DNA from: a virus
Reading direction: 5' to 3' (one strand)
IMG/VR virus record: IMGVR_UViG_3300021420_000069
Span: 1-42,838 of that record
DNA length: 42,838 bases
The translations under genes were made by a program, and so were the position numbers. The notes beneath the pieces were generated by a model. That model searched no databases and had not been told where the DNA came from. It was given only the letters and a program-made list of their open reading frames with translations. Shown here in pieces: positions 1 through 6,879 of the stretch (position 1 is the stretch's first letter; every line of letters begins with the position of its first letter).

Positions 1-149
1 GGGAGGGAGGGGAAGGGGGTGGGGGCGGGGGCGCTGTGCGAACGAAGGAAGGTTGATTACGCGGTAAGAACCGGGGCGGTGAACGCGGGGCACACCGTAT
101 ACCATAAGGGGAAGCCGTATAAGATGCAACAGTTGCCAGTCGGCTGGGT
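1..149. repeat. Terminal overlap, left copy (circular closure)
   Basis: Positions 1-149 match 42690-42838 except at positions 6, 19 and 23, where this copy has G and the right copy has C, A and T. The purZ reading frame continues correctly across the join, so the contig is a closed or circularly permuted genome of about 42,689 bp. Three changes all to G within 23 bases of the contig edge look like low-quality read ends rather than biology. Confidence 0.93.
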
Positions 150-1224
150 GGCCGGGGATGGGTGCACATTAGTGATTGGCCCCGGGGCGTATATTCACCC
201 CGAGATATTCTTCCGCGAAGTCCTGATGGTCCGGGACCTTGGCTACAAGGGAACCATACTGGTCGATGAGCGGGCGGGGCTACATCTCCCCGAGCACATG
301 GACCGCGCCGGGGCCAGCGGGAGACACTACCTAATAGGCGCAACGGGGAAGGGTTGCTCCGAGGCTATACGGGACCGTATCGCCCTCCGGGGCAAGGGCG
401 GGAAGCTATTCAAGGATTGGTATATCGAGAACGTGATAATGCCGGTGACGGGTGCATCAACGGAATTGTGGGAGTTCTGCGACACTTCCGCCATCCTCAA
501 TAACGAATATGACAACGGGCAGCAAATCCTACTTGAGGGAACTCAGGGGAACATGCTGGACCTCTACCTCGGCCCCTATCCCTACACCACCCACAAGCAG
601 ACCCTCGCCTCTCAGTGGGTAACGGAGGCGGGCCTCTCCCCGGGGCTGGATTATGAGATAGTGTCGGTCGTCCGAACCCACCCCATCCGGGTGGCAGGGA
701 ACTCCGGCCCGATGCCGGGGGAGATAGACTGGCCCACCCTCGCCATCGAGATTAACAACAAGCGGCACGTGGCGGGGTTACCAGTTCTGGTCTCCCCGAT
801 GACAATCAATTCCTTCATGCTGGCCAAGAAGAACTTCCAGCGCGACCGGTATCCGAGCGAGGAAGTATGGAAGAGCGAGAGTGACAGGGACGCGTGGAAC
901 CTGCTGTCCCAGCCGGAACGAGAGGAGCTATCCAAGCTGTTCGAGTTTACCACCGTGACGAAGAAGTTGCGGCGCATTGCCCGTATGGACATTCCCAGCC
1001 TGCAGCGGTCCCTCATGGTGGACCGTCCGGCTTGGATTGCTCTCACGTTCCTGAACTACGAATTCCCGGAACTGTGGTATGAGCCGGAATTCAACACGTG
1101 GTGCAACCTAAACTTCTCTGATAAGCAACTGGCCTATATGGAGAACCTCGAAGGACAATTGGGATATAAAATCGGCGCGGTAACGTGCGGGCCGGAATCT
1201 CATCACTATTGCGGCAACCTATGA
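1..1224 (+). CDS. purZ: PurZ, succinoamino-dAMP synthetase (3' part; gene starts at 42648)
   Basis: This is the main part of an adenylosuccinate synthetase homologue of the PurZ type. Joined across the circular closure to its start at 42648 it gives 421 residues. PurZ enzymes condense dGMP with aspartate to make the precursor of 2-amino-dAMP, which host PurB then cleaves. Visible PurA-fold elements are the P-loop GSEGKG (read from the 42.7 kb copy), NAGHT with the likely general-acid His45, the GTQGNMLDL segment, a VRTHPIRVAGNSGPMP segment and a C-terminal TCGPES. The catalytic Asp of PurA is Ser16, the hallmark of PurZ. The copy at positions 4-6 reads Arg because of a probable base error at the contig edge. 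The stop overlaps the next gene by ATGA. Confidence 0.93.
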   Translation, partial: GREGKGVGAGALCERRKVDYAVRTGAVNAGHTVYHKGKPYKMQQLPVGWVAGDGCTLVIGPGAYIHPEIFFREVLMVRDLGYKGTILVDERAGLHLPEHMDRAGASGRHYLIGATGKGCSEAIRDRIALRGKGGKLFKDWYIENVIMPVTGASTELWEFCDTSAILNNEYDNGQQILLEGTQGNMLDLYLGPYPYTTHKQTLASQWVTEAGLSPGLDYEIVSVVRTHPIRVAGNSGPMPGEIDWPTLAIEINNKRHVAGLPVLVSPMTINSFMLAKKNFQRDRYPSEEVWKSESDRDAWNLLSQPEREELSKLFEFTTVTKKLRRIARMDIPSLQRSLMVDRPAWIALTFLNYEFPELWYEPEFNTWCNLNFSDKQLAYMENLEGQLGYKIGAVTCGPESHHYCGNL

Positions 1225-1952
1225 TTCTCGTTGATGATAGAATAGGTTCGGCAGACCTGATGGGGCACCTCCGCCACTGGGGGGTACCCTGCGAATTGAC
1301 CAGACTGGAGTACGGCGATGCATGCTTCGACGGCTGTGGCCCTGACGGGCCGATTTATATCGGCGTTGAGATTAAGAAGATTCATGATGCACTCCAATGC
1401 ATGGGTGATGGGCGGTTCGCTGGCCATCAGCTACCGGGTCTTATCCAGAGCTACGACCGTATCTGGGTGGTCGTGGAGGGTAACTGGTACCCGAATTTTA
1501 GTGATGGTATACTGCGAATGGCCGGAAGGTCTGGGAAAACCCGAGAAGTTGGCTTTGGAAACCGGCGATTCATGTACCGTGATATCGATCACTGGCTTAC
1601 GACAATGGAAGTGCGGGCCGGGATACGTGTCCGCCGGACTCGGGACCGCATCGAAACCGCTAGGGTCGTTGCTGACCTTGCAAGCTGGTGGAGTAAAGAT
1701 TGGGGCGACCATCGAGGACATCTAGCGCTGCATGAGGACCAGCCGGACGGGGCCATACTCATTAAGCCTAGCCTGTGCCGGAAGGTGGCAGCCCAACTCC
1801 CGGGGATAGGCTGGAAGCGGTCAGGGGACGTGGCGGCCAAATTCAAGACCGTGCAGGCAATGGTAGCGGCGCAGACGATCGATTGGGAATCCATCCCGGG
1901 CATAGGTTCCGGGATAGCCGAGAAGGTGTGGAATGCGTTACGTCAGCGGTGA
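1221..1952 (+). CDS. ERCC4 (XPF/Mus81)-type nuclease with C-terminal HhH
   Basis: The 243-residue product begins with a nuclease-like core: VDDR near the N-terminus, GDACF, then the pattern E-I-K-K-x-x-D, which fits the ExKxxxD variant of the ERCC4 active site, followed by a hydrophobic strand WVVVEGN. The C-terminal 60 residues hold two helix-hairpin-helix motifs (LPGIGWKRSG and IPGIGSGIAEK) that bind DNA non-specifically. Such proteins cut branched or flap DNA. The start at 1221 is set by an ATGA overlap with purZ, and the end overlaps the next gene by 20 nt, so it belongs to the Z/replication operon. A role in recombination or replication-fork repair is inferred. Confidence 0.75.
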   Translation: MILVDDRIGSADLMGHLRHWGVPCELTRLEYGDACFDGCGPDGPIYIGVEIKKIHDALQCMGDGRFAGHQLPGLIQSYDRIWVVVEGNWYPNFSDGILRMAGRSGKTREVGFGNRRFMYRDIDHWLTTMEVRAGIRVRRTRDRIETARVVADLASWWSKDWGDHRGHLALHEDQPDGAILIKPSLCRKVAAQLPGIGWKRSGDVAAKFKTVQAMVAAQTIDWESIPGIGSGIAEKVWNALRQR

Positions 1953-2934
1953 AGGGCCGGTGCCCTCCGACTTAATGTTCATCGGGGAGCGCCCCGGTAA
2001 GGAGGAGAATGCCTATGGCAGGCCGTTTGTGGGCAAGTCCGGCAAGGAGCTTGACCGATATCTATGGGATGCCCTTCATCGCCACCGTACTTCTGTTTAT
2101 GTCACTAATTTGGTTAAGGATTGGGCACCGGGCGACCGTGACCCTTCTCCGGAGGAAATTCTACGAGATACTGCGGTTCTGGAGGACGAGATCTCGCGGG
2201 TCAATCCTGAGATTATTGTTACTCTTGGCCGTTTTAGCACTCGATATTTCATTCCTGACGCCGATATGGAGGTGGTGCACGGGTACCCCCGAATCGTTGG
2301 TAGTCGGTGCGTTTGCCCTATATATCATCCTGCTGCAGGTCTCCATAGCACTGAATTTCAGGGATTGATAGCGTGGGACATGGAGAGGCTGGGGAGGCTG
2401 GTGAAGGGGGAAATAGAGCCGGTGGTAGCAGAGGACGAATACCCGGAGCCGGAATACATAGATATAAAGGCGTGGGTCGCCCCGGGGGATGCGGCGATCG
2501 ATACAGAAGGGTCGATTAAGAAGCCGTGGTGCCTGACGTTCTCGACGATGGCCGGGATAGCGGCCTGTAGTCGGAACGGGGACGCGGACTTCCGGCACAT
2601 CATTCTCCATAACGCGATGTATGACTTGGGCGTGCTCCGGGCGATGGGTACTCGGTTCGAAAGTTTCGACGACACCATGGTCATGGCCTACGAACTCTGT
2701 CTGGAGCCGCAGGGGTTGAAAGCCCTCGCGAAACGGCATTGCGGGATGGAAATGAATTCATACGAGGAACTGGTGGGACCGGCAAGGTTGGAGAAGCAAA
2801 CTCAATACTTACTAGAGGTAGACACTTGGCTAAGCAATCGGTTGAGCAACGAGTCAAAGCGGCAATCAAAGGCGTCCTCGAAAAGGGCGCGGACCCGCAA
2901 GACCGTTGGGAGAAAATCCGGGAAGACGGCCTGA
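1933..2934 (+). CDS. UDG-like domain plus first half of 3'-5' exonuclease (N-terminal part of the polymerase locus)
   Basis: The 333-codon frame starts with a family-4-like uracil-DNA glycosylase fold: GERPGKEENAYGRPFVGKSG (motif GExPG...G.PFVG.SG), IIVTLG, and YHPAAGL near residue 135. The Fe-S cysteines of family 4 are not evident. A DnaQ-like exonuclease follows, with ExoI D190-T-E192 and ExoII H226-N-x-x-Y-D231. The ExoIII motif is not in this frame but in the overlapping -1 frame. The last 38 residues or so, from about 2820, are Ser/Arg/Lys-rich and look like out-of-frame translation. UDG-exo-PolA fusions occur in phage polymerases, so this is most likely the front of one polypeptide broken by an indel or joined by frameshifting. 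Confidence 0.8.
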   Translation: MRYVSGEGPVPSDLMFIGERPGKEENAYGRPFVGKSGKELDRYLWDALHRHRTSVYVTNLVKDWAPGDRDPSPEEILRDTAVLEDEISRVNPEIIVTLGRFSTRYFIPDADMEVVHGYPRIVGSRCVCPIYHPAAGLHSTEFQGLIAWDMERLGRLVKGEIEPVVAEDEYPEPEYIDIKAWVAPGDAAIDTEGSIKKPWCLTFSTMAGIAACSRNGDADFRHIILHNAMYDLGVLRAMGTRFESFDDTMVMAYELCLEPQGLKALAKRHCGMEMNSYEELVGPARLEKQTQYLLEVDTWLSNRLSNESKRQSKASSKRARTRKTVGRKSGKTA

Positions 2935-4334
2935 CGGCGGAGATTGAGGAAGCCCTAGGGCCGATGCCCGAGGCCGATCTCGACGACATCCCGCTGGAGG
3001 ACGCGGTCCACTACGCCTGCCGGGACGCGGACGCCACTCTCCGTATCTTCCCGGTGCTCTCCCGGATGATAGACGAGATGGGCCTACGGGAAGTATACGA
3101 GATGGACCTAGCCGTGATTCCCATGGTGGAATGCATGCAGTCGTGGGGGATGAAGATAGACGTTCCCCACTTCCAGCAATTGGATAGGAAGTTGACCATG
3201 ATGATGGCGGTGGAGGTGGACGCCCTCTGCCAGCTGGTCCCGGGACTGCCCCACGATTTTAACCCCAACAGTCCGGTGCAGGTTGCGGACCTATTGTTCC
3301 GGCAGCTTAAACTTAAACCTACCAAGAAGACCAGCACTGGCAAGGATTCCACCAATGATAAGGTACTTGAAGCTCTTCGCAGTTCTAATCCCGTACTGCC
3401 TCACATCCTTTCTTACCGGGAGCTTGCTAAGGCTCGTGATTCTTTTTGCCGCGTTATGCCACGACTTGTTTCAGATGACGGCAGAATTCGATGCAACCTG
3501 CGAGTCACTAGGGTTAGCTCAGGGAGGCTGGCTGCTACGAACCCTAACCTCTTGGCTATTCCCGTCAGGTCTGATGTGGGGAAGGAAGTCCGACAAGGCT
3601 TCGTGGCTGATGACGGTTACGTCTTGGGGGGGTGGGACCTCGACCAAGCCGAAATGAGGTACATGGCGGACGAGAGCCAAGACGAGGGATTATGTAGCAT
3701 CTTCCGAGAGGGAAAAGTCGATGTCCATACCCAAACCGCAGCCGATGCCTTCGGAAAGAATCCTCAAGATGTTACTAAAATCGAGAGATACGCCGCCAAA
3801 CGCATTGGATTCGGCGTCATTACCGGAATTACTGAGGTGGGACTCTATGATCAGATGGCGCTTGCGGGCGCACAGGGATGGACGGTTGATCGCTGTAAGG
3901 ACGCCATCGATGCATATTTTGATCTTCGAAAGGGCGTCGCCGTATATATGGAAGCTTGCCGCGCCGAAGCTAGGCGGTATGGATTTGTTCGTGACCGTTG
4001 GGGGCGAATTAGATACCTGCCGGGAGTACACAGCCGAATTGATAGCGTTAGAGCCGAGGCCGAAAGACAGAGCCATAGCCATAAAATTCAGTCCGGTGCC
4101 CAAGGATTATTGAAACGGGCTATGGCGGCCATGTGGGACTGGATGCGGGCCAACCCGGATATCCGCCCCCTGCTACAGATACATGACTCGATGCTACTGG
4201 AGGTGAAGGCGGACCCGGACCTGATGGAGGAGGTGGACACGGCCATGCAATACTACTTGACGCAGACGACGCCATTGACGGTGCCGATGGGGGCGAAGGG
4301 CGGATATGCGGAGAATTGGGGGGAAATGGAATGA
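2739..4334 (+). CDS. dpoZ: Family A DNA polymerase, DpoZ type (C-terminal part of the locus)
   Basis: The frame supplies the end of the exonuclease domain, ExoIII Y92-x-x-x-D96, and then a full PolA polymerase. Motif A is D300-L-D-Q-A-E-M-R, the O-helix is K354-R-I-G-F-G-V-I-T-G, and motif C is Q-I-H482-D483-S. The O-helix carries Thr362 where Pol I has Tyr. Residues before about 25-30 do not resemble protein, so translation probably enters from the upstream frame near 2805-2840 rather than at the ATG at 2739. With purZ, mazZ and datZ in the same operon the enzyme is best read as the Z-tolerant replicase. The stop overlaps the next start (ATGA at 4331). Confidence 0.88.
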   Translation: MRDGNEFIRGTGGTGKVGEANSILTRGRHLAKQSVEQRVKAAIKGVLEKGADPQDRWEKIREDGLTAEIEEALGPMPEADLDDIPLEDAVHYACRDADATLRIFPVLSRMIDEMGLREVYEMDLAVIPMVECMQSWGMKIDVPHFQQLDRKLTMMMAVEVDALCQLVPGLPHDFNPNSPVQVADLLFRQLKLKPTKKTSTGKDSTNDKVLEALRSSNPVLPHILSYRELAKARDSFCRVMPRLVSDDGRIRCNLRVTRVSSGRLAATNPNLLAIPVRSDVGKEVRQGFVADDGYVLGGWDLDQAEMRYMADESQDEGLCSIFREGKVDVHTQTAADAFGKNPQDVTKIERYAAKRIGFGVITGITEVGLYDQMALAGAQGWTVDRCKDAIDAYFDLRKGVAVYMEACRAEARRYGFVRDRWGRIRYLPGVHSRIDSVRAEAERQSHSHKIQSGAQGLLKRAMAAMWDWMRANPDIRPLLQIHDSMLLEVKADPDLMEEVDTAMQYYLTQTTPLTVPMGAKGGYAENWGEME

Positions 4335-4672
4335 GCGAGAAACAGGAATATAAGGATTATAGGGCCGCAAAGTTCTCTGGCCGATTCGCCGGGAAGGTTG
4401 CCGCCCTCTTTGAGACCATCCAGCAGCGCAAGTCTCTGGAGGACAAGGAGAAGGAAATCAGATCGGAAGTCAAGGAGGACATGGCCGAGAAGGGCGAGAA
4501 AGCCGTGCTCTGCAACGGCATAAGAGTAACCTACGTAGACAGCTGCAGCACGAACATCTCCAAGCAAAAATTGCTCGAAGCCGGGGTAAGCGTAGCCGTA
4601 ATAGAACGGGCGACGGTGCGGACGCCCTATAGCACGATACAAGTCAAGAGGGAAGGGGACAAGGAATCATGA
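4331..4672 (+). CDS. Small protein with helical N-half, unknown function
   Basis: The 113-residue product overlaps the polymerase stop by ATGA and the datZ start by ATGA, so it is translationally coupled between two Z-pathway genes. The N-terminal half is charged and probably helical (KSLEDKEKEIRSEVKEDMAEK). The C-terminal half, ending in a Thr/Arg-rich strand pattern (ERATVRTPYSTIQVKRE), resembles tails seen in small phage replication or recombination accessory proteins. No catalytic motif is visible and no function is assigned. Confidence 0.75.
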   Translation: MSEKQEYKDYRAAKFSGRFAGKVAALFETIQQRKSLEDKEKEIRSEVKEDMAEKGEKAVLCNGIRVTYVDSCSTNISKQKLLEAGVSVAVIERATVRTPYSTIQVKREGDKES

Positions 4673-5265
4673 GCCATAACCGACTGCAGGACCTGCTAGC
4701 GCTATCGCACGTTCCGAGATGGGGAGTGGTGCCCACTACCCGCTCCCAGTCCGTAGCCGAGCATTCCTTCCGGGTGGCGGCGATTGCGATGGAGATTTGC
4801 CGGTACATCAACGGGGAGGACCTGCCATCTGCCGGTATCATCGAATATCATGTCATACTCTGGGCGCTAATACATGACGCCCCCGAAGCCGAGACCGGCG
4901 ACCTTCCCAGTACGGTCAAGGGCGCGTTCCCGGGGCTGAAATCCATTGAGATGGGGGCGTGCCCGTGGATGAGCCGGATGCAGGCCATCACCCACCCTCT
5001 GGAACGGGCTATTGTCGGGGTTGCGGACAAGATCGAGGCGATACTGTTCATTAGGGAATGGGGCGTGGGACCGAAGGCGAGGTATGCCGAGGAGCGGGAC
5101 ACCGCAATATTGCGGGAGAGGGTCGAGGAGGCCCGGTCCAAATTAGGACTGGCGGGCCTCCCGGACGTAGTGGGTCTGATTATTGATTCGGATTCGCTAC
5201 CGCCGGAACCGAAGGCGGAGCGGGAGAAGCTGGCACAGGGGGGGCAACTGCCGTTGCCGTTGTAG
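4669..5265 (+). CDS. datZ: DatZ-type HD-domain dATP phosphohydrolase
   Basis: The 198-residue HD-superfamily protein has the metal ligands H32 (SVAEHS), H69-D70 (IHDAPEAETGD) and D120 (VADKIEA), the YfbR/5'-nucleotidase-like arrangement used by DatZ. In Z-DNA phages this enzyme removes phosphates from dATP so that A is kept out of the genome. It lies directly after the polymerase and one small gene. The C-terminus is Pro/Glu/Lys-rich. It overlaps head-to-head at its 3' end with the last leftward late gene (5180-5707) by 86 nt. Confidence 0.9.
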   Translation: MSHNRLQDLLALSHVPRWGVVPTTRSQSVAEHSFRVAAIAMEICRYINGEDLPSAGIIEYHVILWALIHDAPEAETGDLPSTVKGAFPGLKSIEMGACPWMSRMQAITHPLERAIVGVADKIEAILFIREWGVGPKARYAEERDTAILRERVEEARSKLGLAGLPDVVGLIIDSDSLPPEPKAEREKLAQGGQLPLPL

Positions 5266-5707
5266 AGGCCGGACTGGCCGGTACTGTGATGTCGTTCTGT
5301 AGGGCCACGATGGCATTCACAAGCCCGGCCTTTGTCGCAGCGCTAACTTGGGCCGACCCGGGGAAGTTGTTCGCCACCCACTGGTCGAGTTCCGGACCGA
5401 TCTCCGCCACCACTGCCGCCAGTTTTTGAGAACCGGCGTTGGCGACATTTGTGAGGGCCGTTTCCGAGACTACCGCCTGCTGGAAGATTTTCCCCATCAC
5501 CGCTTGGAACGTTTGAATTAGGGGAGCATCTGCCGGCAGAAGTAGGCTTGCGACGTTTGCCACTTGAACCTCCGCTGCCTGAACCTTGGCCGAGCCTAGG
5601 AACCCGACCACGTCCTTGAGGCCGGTGTAGATCGCGGACCCGACCCGCTTGAGCCAGCTTACCTTGGGTGTTGAGATTGGTGTTACTGGTGTCGTACTCG
5701 TGCTCAT
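5180..5707 (-). CDS. Hypothetical protein at the end of the late operon
   Basis: The 175-residue product starts with ATG overlapping the upstream stop (ATGA). Its N-terminus is Thr/Pro-rich and its centre is Ala/Val-rich and probably helical. The C-terminal 35 residues are a Pro/Ala/Thr repeat-like tail. It is the last gene of the leftward late operon, and its final 86 nt overlap datZ on the other strand. No family was recognised. Position next to lysis-type genes makes a lysis or virion accessory role possible but unproven. Confidence 0.65.
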   Translation of the reverse strand: MSTSTTPVTPISTPKVSWLKRVGSAIYTGLKDVVGFLGSAKVQAAEVQVANVASLLLPADAPLIQTFQAVMGKIFQQAVVSETALTNVANAGSQKLAAVVAEIGPELDQWVANNFPGSAQVSAATKAGLVNAIVALQNDITVPASPASTTATAVAPPVPASPAPPSVPAVANPNQ

Positions 5708-6015
5708 TTTGTTTTCTCCTCTGTTTGAAATCTTGCCAGATTATCTGCATCCAGCAATTCTTTGGGCACCGTCAGTACTAGAAACCCCTTGGATTCAAGT
5801 TCCCGCAGGCTGAGGTACGCCGCCGTGGCCGCATCCTTAAGGCCCTGCCCCGCCCCGGCCCATGAGAATATCTTGCTGTTGCCCTCGGACCACAGCCCCG
5901 AGATGTAGGACGAGTACGCCGCCGACATGACCGCGTTGGCGGCCTTCCTCTCCATGTCCCCCATCTTGAAGCTATTGAACCAGTCCCCCGGGTTGGGGAA
6001 ATCTAATAGGCCCAT
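5704..6015 (-). CDS. Hypothetical late protein
   Basis: The 103-residue product starts at an ATG with a G-rich Shine-Dalgarno just upstream and ends in an ATGA overlap with the next gene. It is a mixed, soluble-looking sequence with alanine-rich helices and a charged C-terminus (EEKTK). No motif or family was recognised. It sits between a small membrane protein and the last late gene. Confidence 0.65.
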   Translation of the reverse strand: MGLLDFPNPGDWFNSFKMGDMERKAANAVMSAAYSSYISGLWSEGNSKIFSWAGAGQGLKDAATAAYLSLRELESKGFLVLTVPKELLDADNLARFQTEEKTK

Positions 6016-6029
6016 GGTGCCCCCTATCC

Positions 6030-6197
6030 CTAACTGGCCTTGTGGTCCTGCGCCAGCGCCCCGAGGAACGCCAGCAACGCCGCGAATACCAGTTGCTTGG
6101 GTGAAACGCCGTTCACGGAAACGTGGAGGGCTGCCAACGCCGCTCCGGTTACCGTTGTCTTCCAGCTTCCCGTTACCCCTGCCACTACTGTGTTCAC
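6030..6197 (-). CDS. Small membrane protein, holin-like
   Basis: The start is taken as GTG at 6197, which overlaps the upstream stop (GTGA) and has a GGAGG site 4-5 nt before it. This gives 55 residues with a hydrophobic stretch VFAALLAFLGALA near the C-terminus. The reading frame extends upstream to 6284, but without coupling or a ribosome site. Size, hydrophobicity and position after an L,D-transpeptidase-like gene suggest a holin or other lysis membrane protein. This is an inference from context. Confidence 0.55.
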   Translation of the reverse strand: MNTVVAGVTGSWKTTVTGAALAALHVSVNGVSPKQLVFAALLAFLGALAQDHKAS

Positions 6198-6577
6198 GTT
6201 GCCTCCTTCAATGTCGCCACTACCTGTACCTGACCCCCAACCTCTGACATTCGCTCCCGGGCGAACTTCGGCATGATGATACACCCTTCGGATGCCTCGC
6301 CCATATGGGTAAACGAATCCCCGTGTATGCCAAAACCGGACCTCCCCATCATATCATTCGAAGGGTCCGGCGTCAACCAGATCACGCACGGCCCGTGGGT
6401 ATCCGTATCGACCGGGGGTAGTTCCATGTCATAGATTCCGACCGGAATCGGCCCAAGGCTCTTGACCGCCTCCATCGCGGGGTTGTTCTTATACGACCCC
6501 TTCCCCGAATAACCCACCGCGAGAATTTTCCCGTCCGGGTCCAGCATGGCCCCGCTGTTCTGCACGTACGTCCACAT
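6194..6577 (-). CDS. L,D-transpeptidase-like (DUF2778-type) peptidoglycan protein
   Basis: The 127-residue product has the pattern G-K-I-L-A-V-G-Y-S-G-K-G, then SLGPIPVG, FGIHGDS, and ASEGCII. This His...Ser/Ala-x-Gly-Cys arrangement is that of YkuD-like or Tlde1/DUF2778 domains that act on peptidoglycan stem peptides. The probable nucleophile is the Cys in EGC. Start at 6577 is fixed by an ATGA overlap with the upstream gene. It lies between two small membrane proteins, so it is the best candidate lysis enzyme in the window. No lysozyme, amidase or transglycosylase was seen. Confidence 0.7.
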   Translation of the reverse strand: MWTYVQNSGAMLDPDGKILAVGYSGKGSYKNNPAMEAVKSLGPIPVGIYDMELPPVDTDTHGPCVIWLTPDPSNDMMGRSGFGIHGDSFTHMGEASEGCIIMPKFARERMSEVGGQVQVVATLKEAT

Positions 6578-6879
6578 CAGGATTGTCCTTCCCGGGGGCT
6601 GCGCCTCCCCACATTCTCCCTCTGCCTGTCCTTTATCAGCCATTCCAAATGGTCGCAGACCTTGTCGAGCTTCTTGAGCAAGGCGTCCCGGGCGTCCGCG
6701 TCCACCATATGCTCCTTCCTCCACGTCTCAAGGTTCGCCATGCGCCATTCTATGTCCTTGCGGTACTCGATCTCCGCCCTCTTGGACTGGGCCTGCGCAT
6801 TATAGAACTTGATTATCGCTATCACCAGAAGAACGAAGGTCAGGAAATTCCCGAGCGTAATGGTAGAGTCGAAGTGCAT
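6577..6879 (-). CDS. Membrane-anchored coiled-coil protein (holin/spanin-like)
   Basis: The 100-residue product has one N-terminal membrane helix at about residues 10-25 (FLTFVLLVIAIIKF) and a charged helical remainder rich in Glu, Arg and Lys, likely a coiled coil. This topology fits inner-membrane lysis accessories such as i-spanin-like or type-II holin-associated proteins. Its start overlaps the upstream stop (TAATG), and its stop overlaps the transpeptidase-like gene (ATGA), placing it in a lysis cassette. Confidence 0.65.
   Translation of the reverse strand: MHFDSTITLGNFLTFVLLVIAIIKFYNAQAQSKRAEIEYRKDIEWRMANLETWRKEHMVDADARDALLKKLDKVCDHLEWLIKDRQRENVGRRSPREGQS

Noticed and set aside
1-1224. 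Ordinary PurA adenylosuccinate synthetase
   Set aside because: The right-hand copy encodes Ser, not Asp, in the P-loop, and the gene sits with mazZ, datZ and a PolA-type polymerase.
2739-2810. ATG at 2739 as a true start of an independent polymerase gene
   Set aside because: The first 25 or so residues are Gly/Thr-rich and unlike protein, no ribosome site is clear, and the ExoIII motif in this frame needs the ExoI and ExoII motifs from the upstream frame.
2795-2840. Canonical X-XXY-YYZ slippery heptamer for -1 frameshifting
   Set aside because: No good heptamer was found in the window where the shift must occur, so programmed frameshifting is only one option beside an indel.
5240-5290. Bidirectional terminator between the converging arms
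   Set aside because: Only a 4-bp GGCC inverted repeat with no U-run on either strand.
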